Origin: Candidatus Alistipes stercoravium
GTDB taxonomy: Bacteria; Bacteroidota; Bacteroidia; Bacteroidales; Rikenellaceae
Assembly (NCBI GenBank): GCA_019119615.1
Contig: DWWQ01000040.1
Coordinates: forward strand, 17,287-81,286
Reading direction: 5' to 3'
DNA length: 64,000 nucleotides
Shown here: one piece after another, positions 1 to 8,900 of the stretch
How positions within the stretch are numbered: position 1 is the stretch's first letter
Layout of the letters: every line of letters begins with the position of its first letter
Translations under genes and position numbers: made by a program
The notes under the pieces: generated by a model
What the model saw: only the letters and a program-made list of their open reading frames with translations
Database searches by the model: none
What the model was told of the DNA's origin: nothing

Positions 1-44
1 TTGTGTGAAGGATTGACGTTCGGACGCGGTCTTTGGAAATGAAA

Positions 45-76
45 CGGGGGAGTTCTTCTCGAAAAGAACTCCCCCG
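45..76 (-). terminator. Intrinsic terminator of the metY-metX-hom operon
   Basis: A perfect 13-bp inverted repeat (arms 45-57 and 64-76, 6-nt loop) lies 20 nt beyond the hom stop codon. On the minus strand it is followed by only a short interrupted T run (TTTC ATTT), so it is a strong hairpin with a weak U tract. Confidence 0.75.
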
Positions 77-95
77 CTTCCGTATATGGCCGATC

Positions 96-1307
96 TCAAT
101 GGTCGCGGTTGAGGAAGAAGATCGGAATGTTGGCCAGGAAGACGTCCTTGCCCGTAAGCTGCTGCCGTTTGTCCATCAGCTCGCTCAAGCGGATCTCGCC
201 GATCAGATAGTTGCTCTCGTCGCTGATGTACTGCTCGTGGATCCGCTCGAACCGGAGGATGTTGTGCACGTCGGTATCCTTGTATCGGACATAGACCTTC
301 AGCGTAATGTCGGTCGTATACTCGGGCCGTTGGAGGTAGTTCATCTTCTTGTATTCGTAGCGGTAGTCGTGCAGGCGGGCCATGATGTCGCTCAGGATGG
401 ATGATGCCGTGGGCAGGCTGCCGGCCCCCTTGCCGAACATGAACTGGCGGTCGTAGCATTCGCCGCGGATCACCACGCCGTTGTACTCGTCATCGACGCT
501 GTAGATGTATTTGTCGGGGGTTACGAACTCCGGCATGACGAACATCGTGAAATGCTCCTCACTCACCTTGACAACCTGGGCCACGAGCTTGATCTTCACG
601 CCCTTTTCGCGGGCGTAGCGGATATCCGAGTCGTGGATCGTCGAGATGCCGTAGGTGAAGATCCTTTCGGGTGCCACATAAACGCCGAGGGCGTGCACGG
701 TGATGATGACCAGCTTGAAGAGCGAGTCGTATCCCTCGATGTCGAACGAGGGGTCGCTTTCGGCAAATCCCAGCCGCTGGGCCTGCGCCAGGGCGTCGGC
801 ATAGGGCTCGGCGTGGTCGAAGACGCGCGAGAGGATGTAGTTCGACGAGCCGTTCAGAATGCCCTTGACCTCCAGCAGCAGGTCGTTGTCATAGTACTCC
901 TCGAGGTTGCGGATCACGGGAATCGACCCGCACGACGAGGCGTCGTAAAGCAGGGCGACGTTGCGCGTCTTCTGCAGCTCGATCAGCTCCGGAAGGTGGC
1001 GGGCCAGCATCGTCTTGCTGCCCGATACGACCGGGATGCCGCGCAGCATCGAACGTTTGACGATGTCGTAGGCCGCTTCGGGGTCGTTGATGACCTCGAC
1101 GACCAGATTGACGTTCGGGCTGTCGAGGATCTCCTCCACGGAGGTGGTGAAGAGGCTCGGGTCGGCCTCGACCTTGCGGGGCTTCTTCGGGTCGCGGACG
1201 CAGATCTTCACGATCTCGGCGTTGGCGTTCTTCGCCTTGCGCACCACTTCGTAAATTCCCTGTCCGACGACGCCGAATCCGAAAAGTCCGATTTTGATTT
1301 TGCTCAT
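96..1307 (-). CDS. hom: Homoserine dehydrogenase
   Basis: Catalyses NAD(P)H-dependent reduction of aspartate semialdehyde to homoserine, the branch point to methionine and threonine, in the cytoplasm. The 403-residue protein begins with a Rossmann fold (GFGVVG at residues 10-15), carries the family signature NGSSNYIL (152-159), and has Glu183, Asp194 and Lys198 in the spacing of the catalytic E/D/K set of homoserine dehydrogenases. It is a stand-alone enzyme, not fused to aspartokinase as in many gamma-proteobacteria. I do not recognise a clear C-terminal ACT domain, although the last 80 residues could hold a degenerate one. It is the last gene of a minus-strand operon, starting 22 nt after the metX stop, so it probably shares control with the sulfhydrylation pathway genes upstream. 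The start is the only Met before the Rossmann fold. Confidence 0.95.
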   Translation of the reverse strand: MSKIKIGLFGFGVVGQGIYEVVRKAKNANAEIVKICVRDPKKPRKVEADPSLFTTSVEEILDSPNVNLVVEVINDPEAAYDIVKRSMLRGIPVVSGSKTMLARHLPELIELQKTRNVALLYDASSCGSIPVIRNLEEYYDNDLLLEVKGILNGSSNYILSRVFDHAEPYADALAQAQRLGFAESDPSFDIEGYDSLFKLVIITVHALGVYVAPERIFTYGISTIHDSDIRYAREKGVKIKLVAQVVKVSEEHFTMFVMPEFVTPDKYIYSVDDEYNGVVIRGECYDRQFMFGKGAGSLPTASSILSDIMARLHDYRYEYKKMNYLQRPEYTTDITLKVYVRYKDTDVHNILRFERIHEQYISDESNYLIGEIRLSELMDKRQQLTGKDVFLANIPIFFLNRDH

Positions 1308-1329
1308 ATTGATAGGTTGTTTTTTGTTG

Positions 1330-2340
1330 TCAATGCTTCATGAAGGGCGCAAGAATGGCGTCCAGCTGCTCGTATTCGACCAGAAACCCGTCGTGGCCGA
1401 ACGGGGAGTCGATCTCGCGGTAGAGGCTCCCGGGAATCTGTCCGTGCAGTTCGCGCATCTCACGCGGGGTGAAGATGATGTCGGTCGTGATTCCCACGAC
1501 GAGTGTCCGGGCACGGATCCCGCCGAGGGCTGCGGCTACCCCGCCGCGGCCGCGCCCGACGTCGTGCGTGTCGAAGGCGTCGAGGATCGCGTAGTAGGAG
1601 TAGGCGTTGTAGCGCCGGCAGAGTTTCTCGCCCTGGTATTGCTGATAGGTCGAGGCGCGATGCACCGGGGGCAGTTCTTCGCGGTCCTGCTGCGTGAGGT
1701 TGTAGCCTTCGCCGCCGCGGTAGGTCAGCAGCCCGATGGCGCGGGCTGCGGCGAGTCCCTTCATGCCGGCATCGTCGCGCCGTTCGCCGAACGTCGCGTC
1801 GGCCTCGATTGCCATGCGCTGTGTCTCGTCGATGGCGATGGTCCACGGCGAGGCCTTGGCCGCCGTGGCGATAAGTACGAGTCGCTCGAAGCGCTCCGGC
1901 TCCTCGACAGCCCATTCTACGGCCTGAAAACCGCCCACGGAGCTGCCGACAAGCGCCGCAATACGCCCGATGCCGAGCTTGCGGGCCAGCAGCCGGTGCG
2001 CGGCCACCATGTCGCGGATCGTGAAGTGCGGGAAATCGCCGTACCAGGGCTCACCCGTCGCGGGATTGACATGCAGCGGCCCGGTCGTGCCGTAGTGCGA
2101 CCCGAGGATGTTGGCGCAGACGACAAAGTAGCGCGTCGGATCGAGGAAGCGCCCCTCCTCCACCGTATGGGGCCACCAGTCGGCAACGTCCGAGTTGGCC
2201 GTCAGGGCATGGCAGACCCACACGACGTTGTCGCCCGCGGCATTCATCCGCCCGTAGGTGTGGTAGGCGATCCGCAGTGCGGGAAGCTCGCCGCCCCGCT
2301 CGAGCGGGAATGGGGCGTCGTATTCGAAGTACTGCACCAT
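1330..2340 (-). CDS. metX: Homoserine O-acetyltransferase
   Basis: Transfers acetyl from acetyl-CoA to homoserine, giving O-acetylhomoserine for the next enzyme, MetY. The 336-residue protein is an alpha/beta hydrolase: the nucleophile elbow is GSSVGG with Ser134, and the rest of the triad is Asp287 (in ITTDIIF) and His316 (in FGHDGF). The MetX-type motif NILGSHYGTTGP is at residues 77-88. It is slightly shorter than many MetX proteins (about 350-380 residues), and the first strand starts directly, with no extension. Its start codon lies 3 nt beyond the metY stop codon, indicating translational coupling. The family also contains succinyl-transferring enzymes; the acetyl donor is inferred from the neighbouring O-acetylhomoserine sulfhydrylase. 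Confidence 0.93.
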   Translation of the reverse strand: MVQYFEYDAPFPLERGGELPALRIAYHTYGRMNAAGDNVVWVCHALTANSDVADWWPHTVEEGRFLDPTRYFVVCANILGSHYGTTGPLHVNPATGEPWYGDFPHFTIRDMVAAHRLLARKLGIGRIAALVGSSVGGFQAVEWAVEEPERFERLVLIATAAKASPWTIAIDETQRMAIEADATFGERRDDAGMKGLAAARAIGLLTYRGGEGYNLTQQDREELPPVHRASTYQQYQGEKLCRRYNAYSYYAILDAFDTHDVGRGRGGVAAALGGIRARTLVVGITTDIIFTPREMRELHGQIPGSLYREIDSPFGHDGFLVEYEQLDAILAPFMKH

Positions 2341-2343
2341 ACC

Positions 2344-3633
2344 CTACTCCTCCACCTGTGCGAAAGCCTGCTCGAAGTCGGCGATGAGGTCTTCGGCGTT
2401 CTCCAGTCCGACCGAGATGCGCAACAGCGTCGGGGTGATGCCCGCCGCCGCGAGGTCCGCATCGTTCAGCTGTTTGTGCGTGGTCGAGGCGGGGTGCGTT
2501 ACGACGGTGATCGAGTCGCCGATCATCGTCATGTGTGCGGCCAGCTGCAGCGACTCGACGAAACGCACCGTACTCTCGAGCGTCCCCTTGAGTTCGATCG
2601 TGAAGACCGCCGAGGAGCCGTAGCGGTAGTATTTGCGGGCATTTTCGTAGCTCGGGTGCGTGTCGAAGCCCACGAAGCTGACGCTGCGTACCTTCGGGTG
2701 ATGGAGGCAGTATTCGGCCAGCCGGCGGGTCGATTCCACCTCCTGACGCACGCGCAGCGAGAGGGTCTCCAACCCGATGAGCATCAGATAGGAGTCGAAC
2801 GGCGAGGGACAGCATCCCAGGTCGCGCAACCCGTCCACGCGGCACTTGGCGATGAAGGCCGCCGCGCCGAACGCTTCGTGCAGGTTGAGTCCGTGATACC
2901 CTTCCGAGGGGCCGTCGATCTGCGGGAACTTGCCGTTGCCCCAGTTGTAGTTGCCGCCGTCCACGATGACGCCGCCCATGGCCGTGCCGTGGCCGTTGAT
3001 CCACTTCGTCGCGGAGTCCACGACGATGTTGGCGCCCCACTCGAAGGGATTGCAGAGGTAGCCTCCGGCACCGAACGTGTTGTCCACGACCAGCGGCACA
3101 TCGCGCCGGCGTGCCACCTCGCCCAGCGCTTCGAGATCGGGGACCGCACAGGTCGGATTGCCCATGCTCTCGACGTAGAGGGCCCGGGTCCGATCGTCGA
3201 TGAGCGCCTCGAACTCCTCGGGCCGCTCGCTGCGGGCGATGCGGCAGTCGATGTCCAGCTTGCGCAGCGTGATGCGGAACTGGTTGTAGGTACCGCCGTA
3301 GAGGAACGGCGAGGCGACGATGTTGTCTCCCTCGGCAGCCAGCGAGAGCACCGTTACGAGGATTGCCGACATGCCCGACGATACGGCCAGCGCTCCGACG
3401 GCTCCGTAAAGGGCGGCGATGCGCTCCTCGTAGGCCGTTGTCGTGGGGTTCTGCAGCCGGGTGTAGATGTTGCCCGCCTCGCTCAACTCGAAGAGGCGCG
3501 CCGCATGGTCGCAGCTGCGGAAACGGTAGGCGGCCGTGGGACAGATCGCCACGCCGCGGGCTCCGGTCTCGGTGTCGGGCTGCAGCCCGGCGTGTATCTG
3601 GAGCGTCTCGAAACGGTAATTCTTCGGATTCAT
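2344..3633 (-). CDS. metY: O-acetylhomoserine sulfhydrylase (aminocarboxypropyltransferase)
   Basis: PLP enzyme of the Cys/Met metabolism family that makes homocysteine from O-acetylhomoserine and sulfide (direct sulfhydrylation). With the start chosen here it has 429 residues, the usual length. The PLP lysine is Lys210 in SATKWINGHG, and the cofactor Asp is in DNTFGAGG. An upstream in-frame ATG (3657) sits inside the T run of the leader terminator; the chosen ATG (3633) matches the family N-terminus (FETLQIHAG follows within a few residues). It is the first gene of metY-metX-hom and lies behind a Met-rich leader peptide and an alternative hairpin pair, so transcription is probably controlled by methionine supply. 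No cystathionine gamma-synthase or beta-lyase gene is visible nearby. Confidence 0.95.
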   Translation of the reverse strand: MNPKNYRFETLQIHAGLQPDTETGARGVAICPTAAYRFRSCDHAARLFELSEAGNIYTRLQNPTTTAYEERIAALYGAVGALAVSSGMSAILVTVLSLAAEGDNIVASPFLYGGTYNQFRITLRKLDIDCRIARSERPEEFEALIDDRTRALYVESMGNPTCAVPDLEALGEVARRRDVPLVVDNTFGAGGYLCNPFEWGANIVVDSATKWINGHGTAMGGVIVDGGNYNWGNGKFPQIDGPSEGYHGLNLHEAFGAAAFIAKCRVDGLRDLGCCPSPFDSYLMLIGLETLSLRVRQEVESTRRLAEYCLHHPKVRSVSFVGFDTHPSYENARKYYRYGSSAVFTIELKGTLESTVRFVESLQLAAHMTMIGDSITVVTHPASTTHKQLNDADLAAAGITPTLLRISVGLENAEDLIADFEQAFAQVEE

Positions 3634-3657
3634 ATCGGTGCGTTTAAAATCATTCAT

Positions 3658-3687
3658 AAAAAAATCCGACCTCGAGGAAGCCGGATT
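3658..3687 (-). terminator. Leader terminator (attenuator) before metY
   Basis: On the minus strand, arm AATCCGGC (3680-3687) can pair with GTCGGATT (3663-3670): 8 bp with one G-U pair, a 9-nt loop, and a run of seven T ending at 3658. It lies between the leader peptide and metY, 24 nt before the chosen metY start. A terminator here must be bypassed for the operon to be transcribed. Confidence 0.75.
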
Positions 3688-3720
3688 GTAACAGTCGCAC
3701 ACGACGGAACTATACCCGGC
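3680..3720 (-). promoter_or_regulatory. Putative antiterminator hairpin of the metY leader
   Basis: GCCGGGT (3714-3720, spanning the last codons of the leader peptide) is complementary to ATCCGGC (3680-3686, the 5' arm of the terminator): 7 bp with one G-U. The two pairings cannot coexist. A ribosome stalled at the Met codons leaves GCCGGGT free, while a ribosome at the leader stop codon covers it. The pairing was read by eye; no folding energy was calculated. Confidence 0.55.
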
Positions 3721-3760
3721 GAAGATCGCTGCGCATCGACATCATCATCCCCGACATCAT
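3710..3760 (-). CDS. Methionine-rich leader peptide of the met operon
   Basis: A 16-codon frame reads MMSGMMMSMRSDLRRV and stops at TAG (3710-3712). Six of 16 residues are Met, clustered in codons 1, 2, 5, 6, 7 and 9, in front of a methionine biosynthetic operon. The frame starts about 75 nt downstream of the expected transcription start and ends 23 nt before the first arm of the terminator. The position of the Met codons relative to the antiterminator arm is what attenuation by ribosome stalling needs: the first base of the arm lies 16 nt downstream of the A of the last Met codon. There is a GGGAG about 15 nt upstream, but this phylum uses Shine-Dalgarno pairing little. Translation is not proven; the alternative is chance, which the codon content and context make unlikely. 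Confidence 0.6.
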   Translation of the reverse strand: MMSGMMMSMRSDLRRV

Positions 3761-3840
3761 TCGGATGCCGGATCTCCCGTGACGGGCGGTGTATGTTGCG
3801 CTGACGGTCATTTTCGGATTGTTCCCGTGGTTATACGGGT

Positions 3841-3849
3841 GCAAATATA
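3841..3849 (-). promoter_or_regulatory. Putative promoter -7 box for metY-metX-hom
   Basis: TATATTTGC on the minus strand matches the Bacteroidetes -7 consensus TAnnTTTGC. I see no good TTTG about 20 nt upstream. Transcription would start near 3835, leaving a leader of about 200 nt. Confidence 0.5.
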
Positions 3850-3923
3850 CGCATTTTTTGTTTCAGGATGTCGCTCCGGTGCCGTTTTTTCTTCTTCGGC
3901 CGTGAAAATATCCGCCTGTAGGC

Positions 3924-3960
3924 AAAAAAAGAGCCGCAGGAGAATTTCCTGCGGCTCTTT
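3924..3960 (-). terminator. Terminator of the RND efflux operon
   Basis: AAAGAGCCGCAGGA pairs with TCCTGCGGCTCTTT (14 bp, short loop), followed on the minus strand by seven T. It sits 20 nt past the tetR stop and separates the efflux operon from the met leader. Confidence 0.85.
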
Positions 3961-3979
3961 GATCGGGCATATCCGGCGA

Positions 3980-4561
3980 TCAACGGTTCCGGTCGAGATA
4001 GTCGATACCCTGTTTGGTTGCGGCTCCGCGGAGAATCGTCCGGCACAGAAGATAGAGCTCTTCGCGTGTGGCGTGATTCAGCCGAAGTTCGAGCAGGGAA
4101 CTCAACAGTTGTTGCGTGAGTGCCGCAGCGTCCATCTCCGCAAGCAGCAGCTCCTCCTTGCGGCATGTCTCCAGATCGCGGGTCAGTTCCGAGAACCAGA
4201 AATCCCGGTTTTCATTGTAATATTCGGCAAAAAGAACCTTGTTGCGGATATCGGCCAGGAAACTGGCATCCACCGTATAGAGGTTGTCTATATAGGTGTT
4301 TGCGAGCCGCAGGGCCTTCTGCAGCGGATTCCCGCACCGCCTGCGGTTAGAGGCCAGCGTCTTGCGTTGCTGGCGCGCCATGTTGGTGAGGCAGGCTCCG
4401 ATTAGATCGTTCTTGTCGGCGAACATTTCGTAGAGCGTCCGTTTCGAGATCCCGAGCATCTGCGCGATCTCATCGACCCGGACGGCACGGATGCCGTTCC
4501 GGGCGATCAGATCCTGCGTCGTGCGGATGATCTCTTCCTTGGTAGCTCCCCGTTTCATCAC
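3980..4561 (-). CDS. TetR/AcrR family transcriptional regulator
   Basis: 193 residues. The N-terminal 55 residues form a TetR-type helix-turn-helix (VDEIAQMLGISKRTLYEMFADKN); the rest is the variable helical ligand-binding part. It is the last gene of the efflux operon, and its start overlaps the end of the outer-membrane factor gene by 4 nt (ATGA), so it is co-transcribed with the pump and probably acts as a local repressor of it. Ligand and operator are unknown. Two adjacent Met codons open the frame; either could be the start. Confidence 0.85.
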   Translation of the reverse strand: MMKRGATKEEIIRTTQDLIARNGIRAVRVDEIAQMLGISKRTLYEMFADKNDLIGACLTNMARQQRKTLASNRRRCGNPLQKALRLANTYIDNLYTVDASFLADIRNKVLFAEYYNENRDFWFSELTRDLETCRKEELLLAEMDAAALTQQLLSSLLELRLNHATREELYLLCRTILRGAATKQGIDYLDRNR

Positions 4562-5934
4562 TTCTCCTCCTCCGTCGTAAGGTCGCGGCCTCCGCCCAGA
4601 GCCTGGTAGAGGTTCACAATGCCCTGGATTTCATCGAAGCGGTCGGCGATCTGCGACAGTTGTGCCGAGAGTAGCGACTGCTGGGCGGTCAGCACCTCGA
4701 GGTAGGTCGTCGAGGAGTGCTGCATGAGCAGTTCGGTACTTACGACGGCACGCTCCATGGCCTCGATCTGCTTTGCACGCACGTCGGTCTTGGCACGGGC
4801 CATCTGGCACTGCGTCAAGGCGTTGTTCACCTCGGCGCCGGCGTTGAGCAGCGTCTGCTGGAACGAGAGTTTGGCCTCCTCCTGCTGTGCCTTCGCAATC
4901 TTCAGGTTCGCACGGTTCGCTCCGGCATTGAAGATCGGCTGCAACAGCGACCCTGCGGCCGAGAGGAGCAGCTTGCCCGGATTGACGATCATGCTCCCGG
5001 CGCTGTTGGTCCAGCCGGCCGACCCGCTCAGCGTAATCGACGGATAGAGGGCCGAGCGGGCGGCGTTCGTGGCGTAGAACGACTGCATGAGCGAGTATTC
5101 GGCGCTGCGAACGTCGGGACGGTTCGAGAGCATCTGTACGGGAACGCCTACGGCGAGATCCATGGGCAGCTCCTGCTGATCGAGCCGTCCGCGCTCGATC
5201 TCGTGCGGCGTCTCGGCCAGGATCGAGCAGAGACTGTTCTCGGCCTCGCGGATCGAATATTCGATGTCGCGCAGCGAGGCGACGATTGCATAGTAGGAAC
5301 CTTCGTACTGGGCGACGCCGGCCTCGTTGGTCATGCCGGCCTCCTTCAAGGCCCGCATCGTGCGGATACTCTCCTCCCACTTCTCGGCCGTCTGGCCCGT
5401 AACCTCGTACTGGCTGTCGAGCATCAGCAGCGTGTAGTAGAGGTTCGCCACCGAAGCGATGAGCTGCGTCTTGACCGCCTGCTCGTACTCCTGGCTCTGG
5501 AGGTAGAGCGCCTTGGCGCGGCGCTTGGCATTGGTCAGACCGCCGAAGATGTCGATCTGCCAGCTGGCCGTAACGGGAATCGAATAGGTCTTCGTCGCCG
5601 GGGAGTTGTCGAAGCTGCTGATCGATCCCTGCGGGGCGAAGTTGAACGAAGGCAGATAGGCCAGGCGGGCCGATTTGAGCGTGGCCTCGGCCTCCTTGAC
5701 GCGCCACTGTGCCGACTGCAGGTCGGTGTTGTTCTCCAGTGCCCGGCCGATGAGCGTGCGCAGGCAGGGGTCGGAGAACATCTCCTGCCACGAGATGTCG
5801 CCGATGGTCGTCGTGTCCGCCGTCTCGGCCGTCCCGTAGAGGCCGTCGGTCTGAATCTCGGGCCGCGAGTAGTTCTTATAGATGCCGCAGCTCGTCATGG
5901 CGGCTGCCAGGCAGATAATCAGTATCTTTTTCAT
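4558..5934 (-). CDS. Outer-membrane efflux lipoprotein (OprM/NodT type)
   Basis: The outer-membrane channel of a tripartite RND pump, TolC superfamily. With the ATG at 5934 it has 458 residues and a lipoprotein signal (MKKILIICLAAAMTSC; lipidated Cys within the lipobox TSC). The body shows two repeats of the coiled-coil/strand unit typical of the family (NTDLQSAQWRVKEAEATLKS near residue 90, and DVRSAEYSLMQSFYATNAAR in the second half). A longer in-frame reading upstream adds 16 basic residues before the signal peptide and overlaps the pump gene; I rejected it. The gene follows the pump by 4 nt and overlaps tetR. Substrates cannot be told from sequence. Confidence 0.92.
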   Translation of the reverse strand: MKKILIICLAAAMTSCGIYKNYSRPEIQTDGLYGTAETADTTTIGDISWQEMFSDPCLRTLIGRALENNTDLQSAQWRVKEAEATLKSARLAYLPSFNFAPQGSISSFDNSPATKTYSIPVTASWQIDIFGGLTNAKRRAKALYLQSQEYEQAVKTQLIASVANLYYTLLMLDSQYEVTGQTAEKWEESIRTMRALKEAGMTNEAGVAQYEGSYYAIVASLRDIEYSIREAENSLCSILAETPHEIERGRLDQQELPMDLAVGVPVQMLSNRPDVRSAEYSLMQSFYATNAARSALYPSITLSGSAGWTNSAGSMIVNPGKLLLSAAGSLLQPIFNAGANRANLKIAKAQQEEAKLSFQQTLLNAGAEVNNALTQCQMARAKTDVRAKQIEAMERAVVSTELLMQHSSTTYLEVLTAQQSLLSAQLSQIADRFDEIQGIVNLYQALGGGRDLTTEEEK

Positions 5935-5938
5935 GTGT

Positions 5939-8900
5939 TTATTCCTCCTCTTTCTCGTTTTTAACTTCTTCGAGCTCGGCACGCAGGGACCACTGCGGAT
6001 CGGGATCCAGCTCCAGCGGCTTGAGCTTCTCCTGGAGGGTTTCGAAGACGATGAACAGCGTCGGTACGAGGAACAGCAGGGCCAGCGTACCCACGATCAT
6101 ACCGCCCACGACGCCCGTACCGAGGGTCGAGTTACCGTTGGCACCCGCACCGGTCGAAACGACCAGCGGCAACATACCGAGTACGCAGGTGAGCACGGTC
6201 ATCAGCACCGGACGCAGACGGGCCTTGGCGGCCGATACGGCGGCCTGCGTGAGGCTCATGCCGGCGCGGCGTCGGTCGGCGGCGTACTCCGTGATCAGGA
6301 TGGCCGTCTTCGACAGCAGACCGATCAGCATGATGATACCCGTCTGGAGGTAGATGTTGTTCTCGAGTCCCATGATCTTGGCGAAGAGGAACGAACCCAT
6401 CAGACCGCACGGCACGGCCAGGATCACGGCGAACGGAATCAGGTAGCTCTCGTAGAGGGCGCTCAGGATGAGGTAGATGAACAGCAGACAGATACCGAAG
6501 ATGATCAGCGTGTTGCTTGTCGTCTGGGACTCCTCGCGGGTGATGCCGTCGAACTCGTATCCGTATCCCTTCGGAAGTACCTGGGCGGCGACTTCGCGGA
6601 TGGCGTTGATCGCGTCTCCCGAGGAATAACCGTCAGCGGCCGTACCCTGCACGGCGATCGAGTTGTAGAGGTTGAATCGGTTGAGCACATCCGAGCTGTA
6701 CACCTTCTCCATCTCCACGAATTCACCTACGGGAGCCATTTCTCCCGAGTCCGTGCGGACATAGATATGGTTGAGCGACTCGAGGTCGAGACGGTCCTCG
6801 GCGCGTGCCTGGAGCACGACGTAGTACATCTTCGAGAAGCGGTTGATGTACGAGGCGTACTGACCTCCGTAGTATCCCGAGATGGTCGAAAGGATCGTCG
6901 AGGGCGAGAGTCCGGCCCGCTTGGCCTTCGCCGCATCGATGCGGACCATGTACTGCGGGAAGTTGATGTTGAACGACGAGTAGGCGCGTTCAATCTCCGG
7001 GCGCTGGTTCAGGGCGCCGACGAACTGCTGGAATACCTTGTAGAAGTCGGTCAGCTCGCCGCCGGCGCGGTCCTGCAGGTGCATCGAGAATCCGGAGGTC
7101 GATCCGTAACCCGAAATCATCGGCGGAGCCACGGCGAAGATCGTGGCGTTCTTGATGTCGGCCGTGCGGGCGTAGATCTGTCCGATGACGGCGTGTACCT
7201 CGTCTTCGGGGTTGGGTCGCTCGTCCCAGTTCTTCAGCTTGACGATACCCATGGCGTAGGAGGAGCCGGCCGCCGAGGCGATCATGTTGAAACCGGCGGT
7301 CTCCATGGCGTTCTCGACCTGGGGGATATCCGCGATGCGGTCGGCCACCTCTTCGAGCACCTTGTTGGTCTCTTCGAGCGACGTACCCGGAGAAGTCGTT
7401 ACGTTCACCATGATGGTTCCCTGGTCCTCATCGGGCACCAGACCTGTCTTGGTCGTGTTCATCAGCAGGACGAGGGCTGCGATGGCCAGAGCGAAGGTGG
7501 ACCACATGAGCCACTTGTGCTTGATGAAGAGCATCACGCCGCGCTTGTATTTGTTCACCAGGGCGCCGAAGGCCACGTTGAACGTTTTGCGGAACCGTGC
7601 GGCGAAGTTGTCCTTCATCTCGCCGTTCTCATCGAGATAGGGTTTCAGAATCAGGGCGCAGAGGGCCGGCGAGAGCGTCAGTGCGTTGATGGCCGAAATA
7701 CCTACGGCTACGGCCATCGTAATACCGAACTGTGTGTAGAAGACACCCGACGTACCGCCCATCATGGCGACGGGGATGAACACGGCCATGAAGACCAGCG
7801 TCGAGGTGATGATGGCAGACGTAATACTCGACATGGCGTCGATGGTGGCCATGTACGAGGACTTGTATCCGGCGTCGAAGCGCGCCTGCACCGCTTCGAC
7901 GACGATGATGGCGTCATCGACCACCGTACCGATAGCCAGCACCAGGGCGAAGAGCGTCAGCAGGTTGATCGAGAATCCGGCCACGGCGAGGAAGGCGAAG
8001 GTACCGATCAGCGATACGAGGATCGAGACCGTCGGGATCAGCGTCGAGCGGATATCCTGCAGGAAGACGTATACCACGAGCACCACGAGGATGATGGCCT
8101 CGAAGAGCGTCTTGAGCACCTCGTTGATCGAGGCGAAGAGGAAGTCGTTCACGCTGTGCAGGTGGGCGATGGCGATGCCTTTCGGCAGGTCGGCCTCCAC
8201 TTCGGCGAGCAGTTCATTGACCTGGTTCACGACCTCGGTGGCGTTCGAGCCGGCGGTCTGGAAGACCATCGTACTGACGCCCGGGTGTCCGTTCGTCTTG
8301 CCGACGTAGGAGTAGGATTCACGGCCCAGTTCGATGTCGGCGACATCCTTCAGGCGGAGTATCGTACCGTCTTCCTGCGAACGGATGACGATGTTCTCGA
8401 ACTCTTCGGGAAGGGTCAGACGGCCCGAGTACTTCATCGTATACTGGAAAGCGTTCTGGGAGTTTTCGCCCAGCGAGCCGGTCGAAGCCTCGATGTTCTG
8501 TTCGGCCAGCACGGCGGTGATGTCCGAAGGCATGAGCTTGTACTGGGCCATGACGTCGGGTTTGAGCCAGATACGCATCGAGTAGTCGGCACCCAGCGTG
8601 AAGGCCTCGCCGACACCCGGGATACGGACGATACGCGGTTCGATGTTGATCTTCGAGTAGTTGGCCAGGAAGCCCTCGTCATAGGAGTCGTCGGGACTGT
8701 AGAGCGAGAAGATCTTGACCATCGAGGTCTGGCGCTTCATGGTGGTAACACCGATCTGCGTAACCTCGGACGGGAGCTGTCCGGTAGCGGTCGAAACCTT
8801 GTTCTGGACGTTCACGGCCGCCATGTCGGGGTCGGTACCCTGTTTGAAATAGACGCTGATGGAGGCGGAACCTGCGGCTGCGGAGGAGGTGATGTAGGTC

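Noticed and set aside
3634..3850. A SAM riboswitch before metY
   Set aside because: None of the conserved SAM-I or SAM-II core segments is visible in the leader; the Met-rich frame and alternative hairpins explain it better. A covariance-model search would settle this.
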